In this document: piece after piece, positions 8,044-16,754 of the stretch
Numbering within the stretch: the stretch's first letter is position 1
Layout: each line of letters opens with the position of its first letter
Assembly (NCBI GenBank): GCA_030540435.1
Contig: JAUNWG010000004.1
Location: 1 to 64,000, forward strand
Direction: 5' to 3'
Length of the DNA: 64,000 bases
Source: Eubacteriales bacterium
GTDB lineage: Bacteria; Bacillota; Clostridia; Oscillospirales; Butyricicoccaceae
The notes under the pieces: generated by a model
Database searches by the model: none
What the model saw: the letters and a program-made list of their open reading frames with translations, nothing else
What the model was told of the DNA's origin: nothing
Made by a program: the position numbers and the translations under genes

Positions 8044-8861
8044 TGGCATTATCCAATGAACAGATCGAGCGCTATTCCCGCCATATTATCCTGAAGGAAG
8101 TCGGCGCAAAGGGACAGAAAAAGCTGCTGAATGCAAAGGTTCTTATCATTGGTGCAGGCGGTCTGGGCGCGCCGGCGGCGATGTATCTGGCAGCGGCAGG
8201 CGTGGGTACCATCGGCATTGTGGATGCGGACGAGGTAGACCTGTCCAATTTGCAGCGGCAGATCATCCATACCACGCAGGATGTGGGCAAGGCAAAGGTA
8301 CAGTCCGCAAAGGAGACAATGAACGCGCTGAATCCGGACGTTACGGTACATACCTATCGTGAATTTGTGGATTCCAGCAACATTATGGAGCTGATCGAAC
8401 CATACGATTTCATTATTGACGGCACGGACAACTTCCCGGCGAAGTTCCTCATCAACGATGCCTGCGTTCTCGCAAAGAAGCCGTTTTCCCACGCAGGTAT
8501 CATCCGGTTCCAGGGTCAGCTGATGACCTACGTACCGGGCAAGGGACCGTGCTATCGCTGTGTATTTGAGAACCCGCCTCCGAAGGATTCCGTTCCGACC
8601 TGTAAGCAGGCGGGCGTAATCGGCGCGATGGGCGGCGTGATCGGCTCGTTGCAGGCGATGGAGGCAGTCAAGTATATTATTGGCAAGGGGGAACTGCTGA
8701 CCGGTTCGCTGTTGACCTATGACGCGCTGACCATGACCTTCCGCAAGATCAAGCTGCCGCAGCATGTGGCAAATTGTGCGGTATGTGGCGATCATCCGAC
8801 GATTCTGAAGCCGATCGACTACGAGCAGGCGGAATGTGATGGTCTCGGTCTGACAGACTGA
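8043..8861 (+). CDS. E1-like sulfur-carrier adenylyltransferase (HcyF/MoeB/ThiF family)
   Basis: A 272-residue ThiF/MoeB-type enzyme. It has the nucleotide loop GAGGLGAPAAMYL, the DADEVDLSNLQRQ segment typical of MoeB/ThiF, a central cysteine region (CYRCVFENPP, SVPTCKQAG) and a C-terminal NCAVCGDHP zinc motif. It should adenylate the carrier's terminal glycine so that sulfide can displace AMP to give the thiocarboxylate. The start overlaps the carrier stop. No thiamine or molybdopterin genes are nearby, so methionine (or cysteine) synthesis is the likely purpose. Confidence 0.9.
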   Translation: MALSNEQIERYSRHIILKEVGAKGQKKLLNAKVLIIGAGGLGAPAAMYLAAAGVGTIGIVDADEVDLSNLQRQIIHTTQDVGKAKVQSAKETMNALNPDVTVHTYREFVDSSNIMELIEPYDFIIDGTDNFPAKFLINDACVLAKKPFSHAGIIRFQGQLMTYVPGKGPCYRCVFENPPPKDSVPTCKQAGVIGAMGGVIGSLQAMEAVKYIIGKGELLTGSLLTYDALTMTFRKIKLPQHVANCAVCGDHPTILKPIDYEQAECDGLGLTD

Positions 8862-8872
8862 GGAGGGATCGG

Positions 8873-10102
8873 ATGAAAACCAATACCCGTCTGCTGCATG
8901 ACCGATTTGACGGTGACAAAGCCGATACCGGAGCGACACTGACGCCGATCTATCAGACCAGCGCCTTTGGCAATGCCACGGCGGAGGGGCTGGAAGCAAT
9001 TTTTAACAACCGGGCAGCGGGATATGCCTATACCCGGATCGGAAACCCCACTGTGGCGTCCTTTGAGCAGCGCATGAATGCGCTGGAAAACGGTTCCGGC
9101 GCCGTTGCTTTTGCCTCCGGCATGGCGGCGATTACCTCGCTGTGTCTGGCAGTCCTTTCCGCAGGCGATGAAATTGTGGCAAGTGCAGGCGTATTCGGCG
9201 GAACGATCGGCTTGTTTGCCGATTTGGAACCGTTTGGCATCACGACACGGTATGTCGATGCCTGTACGCCGGAGCAGCTGGAACGGGCTATCACAGAGAA
9301 GACCCGCATTGTTTTTGCGGAGATCATCGGCAACCCAAAGCTGGATGTGCTCGACGTCCCGGCAGTCAGCAGCTATCTGAAGCAAAAAGGCAATATCTTG
9401 TTTGTCGTGGACAATACCCTTGCCACCCCGATTTTGGCACAGGTGCTTACACTGGGCGCGGACATAGCGATCCATTCCAGCTCCAAATATATCAACGGCA
9501 GCGGCAACGCTATCAGCGGCGTGCTGGTGGACAGCGGGAATTTTCAATGGGATGTCCAGGCGTTTCCCGTCATGAAGGACTGGAAGAAATTCGGTCCATA
9601 TGCGCTGATCTGTAAGCTGCGGCAGAAGGTTTTGATGGATATGGGAGCCTGCCTTTCCCCGATGAATGCATTTTTAAACAGCATCGGAATCGAAACGCTC
9701 GGTCTGCGCATGGAACGGCAGTGCAGCAATGCGCTGGCACTGGCAAAGGCACTGGAACAGATGGACGGCATTGTTTTGGTGAATTATCCGGGGCTGGCAT
9801 CCAGCCCATGGTATGAGACAGCGTCCCGCATCTTACAGGGTGGTTATGGCGCGATCCTGACCATCCGGCTGGAAAGCAGGGAAAAGGCATTTCAGGTCAT
9901 CAACCGGCTGCAATATGCGGTCAATATCACAAATGTCGGGGATATCCGCACGCTGATCGTGCATCCGCGGTCGACGATTTATGCGCATACACCGGAAGAA
10001 GCCTGTGTGCACGCAGGCGTGACGGAAGATCTGCTGCGCATCAGCGTCGGCATTGAGGATGTGGAAGACCTGATCCAGGATTTTGCACAGGCATTGCAAT
10101 AG
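8873..10102 (+). CDS. metY: O-acetylhomoserine sulfhydrylase (Cys/Met PLP family)
   Basis: A 409-residue cystathionine-gamma-synthase-family enzyme. The PLP lysine is K205 in HSSSKYINGSG, and the length and the motifs AYTRIGNPT and IVFAEIIGNPKLDVLD fit O-acetylhomoserine sulfhydrylase. It is the last gene of the sulfur operon, 11 nt after the E1-like gene, and a terminator follows at 10117. In the Wolinella pathway MetY joins carrier thiocarboxylate to O-acetylhomoserine and the JAMM protease then frees homocysteine. The same sequence of steps is encoded here. Methionine gamma-lyase is an alternative but less likely. Confidence 0.9.
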   Translation: MKTNTRLLHDRFDGDKADTGATLTPIYQTSAFGNATAEGLEAIFNNRAAGYAYTRIGNPTVASFEQRMNALENGSGAVAFASGMAAITSLCLAVLSAGDEIVASAGVFGGTIGLFADLEPFGITTRYVDACTPEQLERAITEKTRIVFAEIIGNPKLDVLDVPAVSSYLKQKGNILFVVDNTLATPILAQVLTLGADIAIHSSSKYINGSGNAISGVLVDSGNFQWDVQAFPVMKDWKKFGPYALICKLRQKVLMDMGACLSPMNAFLNSIGIETLGLRMERQCSNALALAKALEQMDGIVLVNYPGLASSPWYETASRILQGGYGAILTIRLESREKAFQVINRLQYAVNITNVGDIRTLIVHPRSTIYAHTPEEACVHAGVTEDLLRISVGIEDVEDLIQDFAQALQ

Positions 10103-10116
10103 ACAAGTAAAAATGG

Positions 10117-10153
10117 ACAGCTCCGATGGATTATCGTTGGAGCTGTTTCTTTT
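10117..10153 (+). terminator. Terminator of sulfur operon
   Basis: ACAGCTCC and GGAGCTGT pair around a short loop, followed by TTCTTTTC. It lies 15 nt after the metY stop. Confidence 0.8.
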
Positions 10154-10189
10154 CTATGGGAAAGCTGCACACAACAAGTGGATATACTG

Positions 10190-10218
10190 TTGACAAGTGA
10201 GAGACGATGAAATATAAT
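10190..10218 (+). promoter_or_regulatory. Consensus sigma-A promoter for amidotransferase gene
   Basis: TTGACA and TATAAT are perfect matches, 17 bp apart, about 68 bp upstream of the start codon. No operator-like dyad overlaps it, so expression is probably strong and constitutive. Confidence 0.8.
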
Positions 10219-10285
10219 AGTACTGTAATCATACAAAAATACTGGGAAATAAACCTTTGCGTATCAACAAAAGGATCACGATATT

Positions 10286-11059
10286 ATGTGCGAATTATTT
10301 GGCTTCAGTTCACAGAAAAAAGAAAATATAACCGGCTATCTGGAGGAGTTTTATTCTCACAGCGTGCAGCATCCACATGGCTGGGGTCTGGTGACATTTG
10401 AGGGCGATCAGGCGTTCATAGAGAAGCAGCCTGTGCAGGCGACAAAAAGCGAATATTTGAAGGCGCGCCTGTTGGATTCTGTCGAGGCGGAAAATGCGTT
10501 CGGGCACATCCGCTATGCGACCATAGGACACGTCGACTATGACAACTGCCATCCGTATACAAAAAAAGATGCAAATGGCCGGCGGTGGACGCTGGTTCAC
10601 AACGGGACGATCTTTTGTTATCCACCGCTGGATATGTTTATCAATATCCAGCAGGGAAACACAGACAGCGAGCGCATCCTGCTATATCTGGTGAGCCTGA
10701 TCGATCAGACCGAACAGGAAGCCGGCAGGCGGCTTTCCGCGGAAGAACGGTTTCGGGTTATTGATACCGCTGTTGTAGACATGGCGCCGGACAACAAGCT
10801 GAATCTCATGCTGTTCGACGGGGAGCAGATGTATGTGCATACCAATTATAAGGATTCCCTGTACCTGCTGGAAAAGGAAGGATCGACGATGTTTGCGACG
10901 GTCCCGCTGTCGGAAGAGCGTTGGGAGCCGGTTCCGTTTGCGCAGCTGCTTGCGTATCAGGGAGGAAAACAGATCTTTGCCGGAACGAAACATGGGGCAG
11001 AGTATATTGACAGCGAGGAAAACCTGCGTTATCTGTATCAGATTTTTGCGGATTTGTAA
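10286..11059 (+). CDS. Class II glutamine amidotransferase-like hydrolase (EgtC/YafJ-like)
   Basis: A 257-residue Ntn-hydrolase with the catalytic cysteine at position 2 (MCELFGF), exposed after removal of Met1. Other visible motifs are HPHGWGLV, FGHIRYATIG and the VHNGTI glutamine-site loop. There is no synthetase domain, so it resembles stand-alone members such as YafJ and EgtC, the latter removing glutamate from a gamma-glutamyl thiol compound. It has its own promoter, but the next two genes on the strand are glutamate-cysteine-ligase-like, so a role in gamma-glutamyl thiol turnover is tempting. The substrate is unknown. Confidence 0.85.
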   Translation: MCELFGFSSQKKENITGYLEEFYSHSVQHPHGWGLVTFEGDQAFIEKQPVQATKSEYLKARLLDSVEAENAFGHIRYATIGHVDYDNCHPYTKKDANGRRWTLVHNGTIFCYPPLDMFINIQQGNTDSERILLYLVSLIDQTEQEAGRRLSAEERFRVIDTAVVDMAPDNKLNLMLFDGEQMYVHTNYKDSLYLLEKEGSTMFATVPLSEERWEPVPFAQLLAYQGGKQIFAGTKHGAEYIDSEENLRYLYQIFADL

Positions 11060-11161
11060 GCATGCGTGGAGACCATAACGTAGATACAGCGGATGGCGTT
11101 TTTGAGACAAACGCTGAAGGGGAACAGAGCTTTGCATTGCAATCGTTTTCATGGATTGCTG

Positions 11162-11190
11162 TTGTCAGAAGGGGCTTTGCGTCGTATAAT
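11162..11190 (+). promoter_or_regulatory. Predicted promoter for the glutamate-cysteine ligase pair
   Basis: TTGTCA and TATAAT are separated by 17 bp, 38 bp before the start codon at 11229. Confidence 0.65.
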
Positions 11191-11228
11191 CATATTAAAC
11201 AGATAGAAATAAGAGGGATTGCGGCAAC

Positions 11229-12611
11229 ATGAAACGAAATGAAATCAAGACACATCTTTATGAAAAATATATCGTGCCGACCGTGCAGCCGCGCGAGCGG
11301 TATATCGGGATAGAGGTAGAAATGCCGGTGGTCAATTTGTCGGGAGGACCGGTAGATTTTGCAGTGCCGCAGCAGGCGGCAGCGGCGTTTATCCAGGCGT
11401 TTGGGTTTGAGCCGCAGGACTATGATGACGAAGGGGTTTGCTATACGGCAACGCATCCGGAAAATGGAGACAATATTTCCTTTGATTGCTCGTATAATAA
11501 TCTGGAATTGTCGCTTGGAAGAGAAAAGCTGCTTGGCACATTGGAAAAGCGGTTTCAAACCTATGTTTCCTTTCTCAACCAGCAGCTGGGAAAATCCGGC
11601 TATATCCTGACCGGCATGGGGATCAATCCGCATTATACAGCAAACTCCAAGGAGTTTTTGCATGTGGAGCGGTATCGTATGCTGGAGCGCTATTTACAAC
11701 AGTATCGTAAGTGGAAGGTTCCAATGTATTTCCATCGGTACCCAGATTATCCGACCTATGCGAGCGCATCGCAGGTACAGCTGGATGTGCGGAAAGAATG
11801 TCTGATTCCGACCATCAAGGCATTTTCCCTTGTGGAGCCGGTCAAGGCTGTGCTGTTTAACAATTCCTGCCTGCCGGAGGAACCGGAGCTGCTCTGCACC
11901 CGTGACATGATGTGGGAGAACAGCACACATGGTATCAACCCGCATAACATCGGCATGTTTGAGCATTTGCCGGAAAGCGAGGATGAGCTGCTGGAATACA
12001 TTTCTACGACGAGTATCTTCTGTACCGAGCGCGATGGGCATTATATCCATTTTCAGCCGATCCCGATCATCGATTATCTGGAGCGCAGTGCGGTGGAAGG
12101 GGAATATTATGCCGACGGGACATATCATACCATTGTGTTCCAACCGGAGGAACAGGATTTGAAATATTTGCGCAGCTATAAATTTGAAGACCTGACCTAT
12201 CGCGGCACGATCGAGTTTCGAAGCGTCTGTTGCCAGCCGTTCCGTGACGTCATGACGGTTGCAGCCTTTCACGCGGGGCTGATGAACCATGTGGAGGAGC
12301 TGGCAGCACTGCTGGAGCAGGATACCTCGATTTATCAGCATGGCTATTCGGCTTCCGAGCTGCGCAAGATACTGAACCGGAGGGAATGGCCGGAATTTAT
12401 TGATCGTGACGGCTTGAAACAGCTGTGCCTGTCGGTGCTTGATCTCGCATGTGAGGGTCTGCAGGAAACCGGGTTTGGAGAAGAACATTATCTGAAACCG
12501 TTATACGAACGGGCCATGCAGCTGACCTCTCCCGGACGACATTATGTGGATGCGCTGGATGCAGGCGTATCGCAGAAGCAGCTGATTCTGGAGTATGCAT
12601 CACTGGATTGA
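11229..12611 (+). CDS. Glutamate-cysteine ligase family 2 (GCS2-like) protein
   Basis: A 460-residue protein with the carboxylate-amine ligase fold of the GCS2/EgtA group. Supporting blocks are YIGIEVEMPVVN near the N-terminus, DCSYNNLELSLG (metal-binding acidic/Asn segment), GMGINPHY and TIEFRSVCCQPF. Members join glutamate to cysteine or another amine using ATP. It is followed 20 nt later by a second, unrelated-sequence glutamate-cysteine ligase, so the two probably do not have identical substrates. AGAGGGATT lies before the start. The family assignment is good; the product is unknown. Confidence 0.78.
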   Translation: MKRNEIKTHLYEKYIVPTVQPRERYIGIEVEMPVVNLSGGPVDFAVPQQAAAAFIQAFGFEPQDYDDEGVCYTATHPENGDNISFDCSYNNLELSLGREKLLGTLEKRFQTYVSFLNQQLGKSGYILTGMGINPHYTANSKEFLHVERYRMLERYLQQYRKWKVPMYFHRYPDYPTYASASQVQLDVRKECLIPTIKAFSLVEPVKAVLFNNSCLPEEPELLCTRDMMWENSTHGINPHNIGMFEHLPESEDELLEYISTTSIFCTERDGHYIHFQPIPIIDYLERSAVEGEYYADGTYHTIVFQPEEQDLKYLRSYKFEDLTYRGTIEFRSVCCQPFRDVMTVAAFHAGLMNHVEELAALLEQDTSIYQHGYSASELRKILNRREWPEFIDRDGLKQLCLSVLDLACEGLQETGFGEEHYLKPLYERAMQLTSPGRHYVDALDAGVSQKQLILEYASLD

Positions 12612-12630
12612 AGAGCAAGAGGGATTGTTT

Positions 12631-13902
12631 ATGCTGCACAGTAATGAAGAAAACATCAGGGAGCTGCTGCTGGAGGGCAGCTTTGGACTGGAAAAAGAAA
12701 GCCTTCGTGTGAATGAGGACGGTTATCTGTCACACACACCCGATCCATTTCGGGGAGAAAAGCATATTGTACGGGATTTTTGTGAAAACCAGGTGGAGAT
12801 CAACACGCCGGTCGTTGGCAGCTATCAGGAGGCGGTTGCCGCACTGGAGAAATATAACCGGAAGATCATCCAAACCTTGCAGGCAATGCCGGAGCCGGAA
12901 TATCTGTGGCCGTTTTCCAATCCGCCGTATATCCGCAATGAAAAGGATATCCCTGTGGCGCAGTATTATGGAGCAGAGACCACAAAGACAGACTACCGGA
13001 ATTATCTTTCCGACCGCTATGGGCGGTATAAAATGACATTTTCCGGCATTCATTTCAATTATTCCTTTTCGGAAGAGCTGCTGCGGGCGGACTATGCCCT
13101 GAGCGGGGAGACAGATTTTCAACAATATAAAAACAATTTTTATGTTGCACTTGCCGAACAGGCGGCAGTATATGGCTGGCTGATGGTGGCGGTTACGGCG
13201 GCAAGCCCATTGCTGGATTCCTCCTATGCGGCTAAAAATCAGACTGGTACCGATTTGTTCAACGGCATGGCAACCAGCCGATGCAGTGAGCTTGGCTACT
13301 GGAATTCCTTCACGCCGGTGTTTGACTATTCCAGTATTGCGGGCTATGCAGACAGCATTTTAAAGTATGTAAAGGACGGCCTTTTAAAATATCCGTCCGA
13401 GCTGTATTATCCCGTCCGGCTCAAGCCGAAGGGGGTATATGACCTTGAGGCGCTGAAACGGGAGGGCGCAGACCATATCGAGCTGCGCATGTTTGACTTA
13501 AATCCGCTGAAGGAGAGCGGGATTGATGAACGGGATGTGTTGTTTGCGCAGATGTTTTTGGTCTGGCTGGCGGCAAAGCCGAGACAGCCTGTCGGATTGC
13601 GGGAGCAGGTACAGGCGGCACAGAACTTTAAGAATGCAGCCCGGTTTGATTTAAAGACGGTAAAAATCGTCGTGTCAAACGGCGATATTTATTCTGTAGC
13701 AACGGCTGCGATCCATGTTCTGGAACAGATGGAGGAATTTTACCGCGATTTCCCACAGGAGATTCAGGATGTGCTTGCGTTTGAAAAGGCAAAATTTGTT
13801 GATCCGGAAAACCGGTATGCTTGGAAGGTTCGCGCGCAGTTCAGCGGCGGATTTGTAGAAAAGGGGATGCATCTGGTAAAACAGCGGCAGAAAAGACAAT
13901 GA
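12631..13902 (+). CDS. gshA: Glutamate-cysteine ligase (GshA-type)
   Basis: A 423-residue ligase of the GshA/GshF N-terminal type, making gamma-glutamylcysteine. Diagnostic motifs are FGLEKESLRV at the N-terminus, FCENQVEINTP, TFSGIHFNYS and HIELRMFDLNP. The ATP-grasp glutathione-synthase half found in bifunctional GshF is absent and no gshB is nearby, so gamma-glutamylcysteine may be the end product. The start at 12631 has an AGAGGGA site; an upstream in-frame ATG at 12595 would overlap the previous gene and lacks a binding site. Confidence 0.88.
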   Translation: MLHSNEENIRELLLEGSFGLEKESLRVNEDGYLSHTPDPFRGEKHIVRDFCENQVEINTPVVGSYQEAVAALEKYNRKIIQTLQAMPEPEYLWPFSNPPYIRNEKDIPVAQYYGAETTKTDYRNYLSDRYGRYKMTFSGIHFNYSFSEELLRADYALSGETDFQQYKNNFYVALAEQAAVYGWLMVAVTAASPLLDSSYAAKNQTGTDLFNGMATSRCSELGYWNSFTPVFDYSSIAGYADSILKYVKDGLLKYPSELYYPVRLKPKGVYDLEALKREGADHIELRMFDLNPLKESGIDERDVLFAQMFLVWLAAKPRQPVGLREQVQAAQNFKNAARFDLKTVKIVVSNGDIYSVATAAIHVLEQMEEFYRDFPQEIQDVLAFEKAKFVDPENRYAWKVRAQFSGGFVEKGMHLVKQRQKRQ

Positions 13903-13908
13903 AATGGG

Positions 13909-13942
13909 ATCGAGGCTATATAGCCTCGATTTGTTTGTTTTT
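13909..13942 (+). terminator. Terminator after gshA
   Basis: A perfect 22-nt palindrome (ATCGAGGCTA / TAGCCTCGAT with a TA centre) is followed by TTGTTTGTTTTT. Confidence 0.8.
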
Positions 13943-14027
13943 ATGGCAAAACAGGGCGGTTGATCGAATCCCGGCTGCATATCATTTTATTTGCCGATTT
14001 GATTTTTATGATATAGACAGATTGGAT

Positions 14028-14056
14028 TTACCATAGACCCTGCGATGTGTTATAAT
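14028..14056 (+). promoter_or_regulatory. Predicted promoter of sensor kinase operon
   Basis: TTACCA and TATAAT have a 17-bp spacer, 48 bp upstream of the kinase start. The -10 is perfect and the -35 moderate. Confidence 0.55.
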
Positions 14057-14103
14057 ACAACTGACTCATGTGGAAAAACTGTCACAAAAGGTTGGAGTGC
14101 GAC

Positions 14104-15792
14104 ATGAAACTTAGCTTGCAGGAAAAGATAATAGGCAGCATCCTTTTGGTATCGATGGTTGTATCTGTTGTGCTTTCTGTTGTGTTTTATAATAGTTCGG
14201 TTGAGGTAATTGAGAATCATTATGTGTCCTCCGTCACAGATAATTTAACGGTATGTGCAGGCATGTTTGATGATAACATGAAGGACGCCTATTATGTCGC
14301 GGTCAATGTGGCTTCTGACGAAGCGGTGCAGCAGCTGGCGCAGGATTATGATGAAAATAGCGAAACAGAGCTGTTGGAAATATTAAACAACTATCGAGAC
14401 AGCGAAATCGATTCGGTTTATTGTTATTTACCGCAAAAACAACTGCTTTTAAAGGCTACCAAATCAGAAATGGTTGCACAGCCGTGCAGTGAAGAGGATT
14501 TGGCATGGCTGGAACAGATCACAGCAGAACAGCAGAATCCATTGTCTCCGCAATATCATACGGACGAGACGGAATTGCTAAAGAAACAGAGCTTTACCTA
14601 TACCAAGCCGATTCCCAACACAGAAGGCAGCGGGATCACTGCTGATATCATAGTCAATGTGGATGAACGGGATATCTTCTTTGGCTGCCTGCAGGGGTAT
14701 GGCGATTTCAGTAGCAGCAGCAGTTACATCGAAACGCCGGACGGAAGAATTGCATCCAGTACAAATTTGAAGCAATTGGGACAGGCGATACCGGAAATGG
14801 ATGACAATGTGCTGATTACGTCAGTAACAGCACCATTGAGCGGATACCAGGTGACGACGGTTGCGGACCGCAGTGTCATAACCGGAGATATTGCAACGAC
14901 GCGGAACAAGATTTTTCTGCTGGCATTGGGCTTCAATTTGCTGGCGATCATTCCAATTTTAATGATTGTCCGGCGCATGATGCGTCCGGTAAACAATTTG
15001 ACGGAAACCATGATACAGGTTGGACAGGGAGACCTGTCTGTCCGTGCAGAGATCTATTCCGAGGACGAGATCGGAAAGCTGTCGGAGGGCTTCAATAACA
15101 TGATCCAGCAGGTGGAAGATCTGATCGATGCGCTGGTTACAGAAAAGCTATTGAAAAAGGAAGCGGAAATTGAAGCCTTGCGATATCAGATCACACCGCA
15201 TTTCATGTACAACACGTTAAATTCCATCAAATACGCAGCTATTTTGCAAAATGCTTCTGAAATTGCAGAGCAGCTGGAAGCGTTTATCGAACTGCTGCAA
15301 ATGAGCGCAAGTGACCGCGGTTCGTTTATCACCGTGCGGCAGGAGATCCATATGGTACAGAATTATGTCAAGCTGCAGATGTTCCGGTATGCCAACAGCT
15401 TTACTGTGAGCTTTGATGTGATGCCGGAGACAGAGGGCTGTTATATCCCAAGCCTGTTGCTCCAGCCGTTGGTGGAGAATGCGATCCTGCATGGCATCGA
15501 TTTGAAACGGTCTGATGGGCATATTGTCGTGCGTGTATGCATGGACAAGCATGAATTGGCAATGAAGGTGGAGGACAACGGGCATGGCATGACACAGGAG
15601 GAGCTGGGGCTGCTGATGAGCGGCGAGCGCCGCAGCAAATTCAGCGGCATCGGTGTGCGCAATGTGCGCGAACGGCTGCGGTTGTATTATGGTGAGAAAG
15701 GGAATCTGGTATTCTATTCCAGCCCAAAACAGGGGACCAGTGCGGTGATCACGCTTCCGGTTTCCCGTGATGCAGAGGAGTATACAATTTGA
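14104..15792 (+). CDS. Sensor histidine kinase, YesM/LytS type
   Basis: A 562-residue membrane kinase. It has a TM helix at about 8-30, an extracytoplasmic domain to about 265, a second TM, a HAMP linker (RRMMRPVNNLTETM), the His_kinase box LRYQITPHFMYN with H366, and an ATPase domain with PSLLLQPLVENA, EDNGHGM and GIGVRNVRERL. GGAG precedes the ATG. The next gene, a binding protein, starts inside its stop codon, and an AraC-type response regulator follows. This is the arrangement of XylFII-LytS-YesN sugar-sensing systems, where a binding protein loads the kinase sensor domain. The ligand is unknown but probably a sugar or polyol. Confidence 0.92.
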   Translation: MKLSLQEKIIGSILLVSMVVSVVLSVVFYNSSVEVIENHYVSSVTDNLTVCAGMFDDNMKDAYYVAVNVASDEAVQQLAQDYDENSETELLEILNNYRDSEIDSVYCYLPQKQLLLKATKSEMVAQPCSEEDLAWLEQITAEQQNPLSPQYHTDETELLKKQSFTYTKPIPNTEGSGITADIIVNVDERDIFFGCLQGYGDFSSSSSYIETPDGRIASSTNLKQLGQAIPEMDDNVLITSVTAPLSGYQVTTVADRSVITGDIATTRNKIFLLALGFNLLAIIPILMIVRRMMRPVNNLTETMIQVGQGDLSVRAEIYSEDEIGKLSEGFNNMIQQVEDLIDALVTEKLLKKEAEIEALRYQITPHFMYNTLNSIKYAAILQNASEIAEQLEAFIELLQMSASDRGSFITVRQEIHMVQNYVKLQMFRYANSFTVSFDVMPETEGCYIPSLLLQPLVENAILHGIDLKRSDGHIVVRVCMDKHELAMKVEDNGHGMTQEELGLLMSGERRSKFSGIGVRNVRERLRLYYGEKGNLVFYSSPKQGTSAVITLPVSRDAEEYTI

Positions 15793-16754
15793 AACGGTTT
15801 GGAATCAAGCGGATCGCGCTGCTTCTCGCAATGTCTTTCCTGTTAACAGGCTGTGGAAAACAAACGGAAGCGGAACAAGAAAAACGTACGATTTGTGTTG
15901 TGCTGAAGGCCATGGATTCTGTACACTGGATGTCGGTGGAGGACGGCTTGAAGCAGGCGGCGAATGACTATAATGTTTCGGTTAATATTTTGTGGCCGTC
16001 CAATGAAAACGATGTGGATGCACAAAATACGATATTGGCGGATGTTGTTGCGTCAAAGCCGGATGCCATTGCGGTTTCCCCCTGCGATTCGGAACGCATT
16101 GATATCATGGGGCAGGCGCAGCAGGCGGATATCCCGTGCTTTTATATTGATACAAAATCAGAGCAGTATGATTTCCCGTATATTGGCGCGGACAATTACA
16201 GTATCGGAAGGATAGCGGCAATGGCGCTGAAGCATCATTTGGGCCGTGGAAAAGTTGCTGTTATTATGGGAAATACCAGGCAGAGTACCCATGCGGAGCG
16301 TCTGCAGGGGTTTCAGGATTATATGGAACGGTATACCGATCTGGAGCTTTGTCAGATAGAAGTAGCGCAAACCAGCAGCTATTTGGAAAGCATGAAATGT
16401 ATGGAGACGATCTTACAGCAGAATCCGGATGTACAGGGCGTTTTTTGCACCAGTGCATTGATGGTTTTGGGTGCCATGCAGCAGCTGGAGAATGCGGATA
16501 TGGATGGCATCAAGCTGGTCGGCGTAGATATGCAGAGCGATGCCATGTCCAGCGTGGAGGATGGCAAAATTCTGGCATTGGTGGGGCAAAATGGCTATGA
16601 GATTGGCTATCAGACCATTCGGACGATCGTACAGTCGTTGGATGGGGAGGAGATAGAGCAGAATACATATGTGGATACACCGCTGATTACGCAGGATAAT
16701 GTAGCGGAGTATCTGGAGAAATATTTGACAGAGAGAGGAGAAGGCAATGATTAA
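15789..16754 (+). CDS. Sugar-binding lipoprotein, probable sensor partner of the kinase
   Basis: A 321-residue periplasmic-binding-protein-like (RbsB type) protein with a lipoprotein signal peptide ending in FLLTGCGK. The start is TTG, overlapping the kinase TGA, with AGAGGAG about 10 nt upstream; no upstream ATG is in frame. It lies between the kinase and response regulator genes, overlapping both, with no permease or ATPase gene. That layout suggests a ligand-sensing accessory protein and not a transporter subunit, as with XylFII. The ligand is presumably the sugar imported by the downstream genes. Confidence 0.85.
   Translation: MKRFGIKRIALLLAMSFLLTGCGKQTEAEQEKRTICVVLKAMDSVHWMSVEDGLKQAANDYNVSVNILWPSNENDVDAQNTILADVVASKPDAIAVSPCDSERIDIMGQAQQADIPCFYIDTKSEQYDFPYIGADNYSIGRIAAMALKHHLGRGKVAVIMGNTRQSTHAERLQGFQDYMERYTDLELCQIEVAQTSSYLESMKCMETILQQNPDVQGVFCTSALMVLGAMQQLENADMDGIKLVGVDMQSDAMSSVEDGKILALVGQNGYEIGYQTIRTIVQSLDGEEIEQNTYVDTPLITQDNVAEYLEKYLTERGEGND

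Noticed and set aside
10286-13902. A complete ergothioneine cluster
   Set aside because: The EgtC-like and EgtA-like genes are present, but no EgtB sulfoxide synthase or EgtD methyltransferase is nearby.
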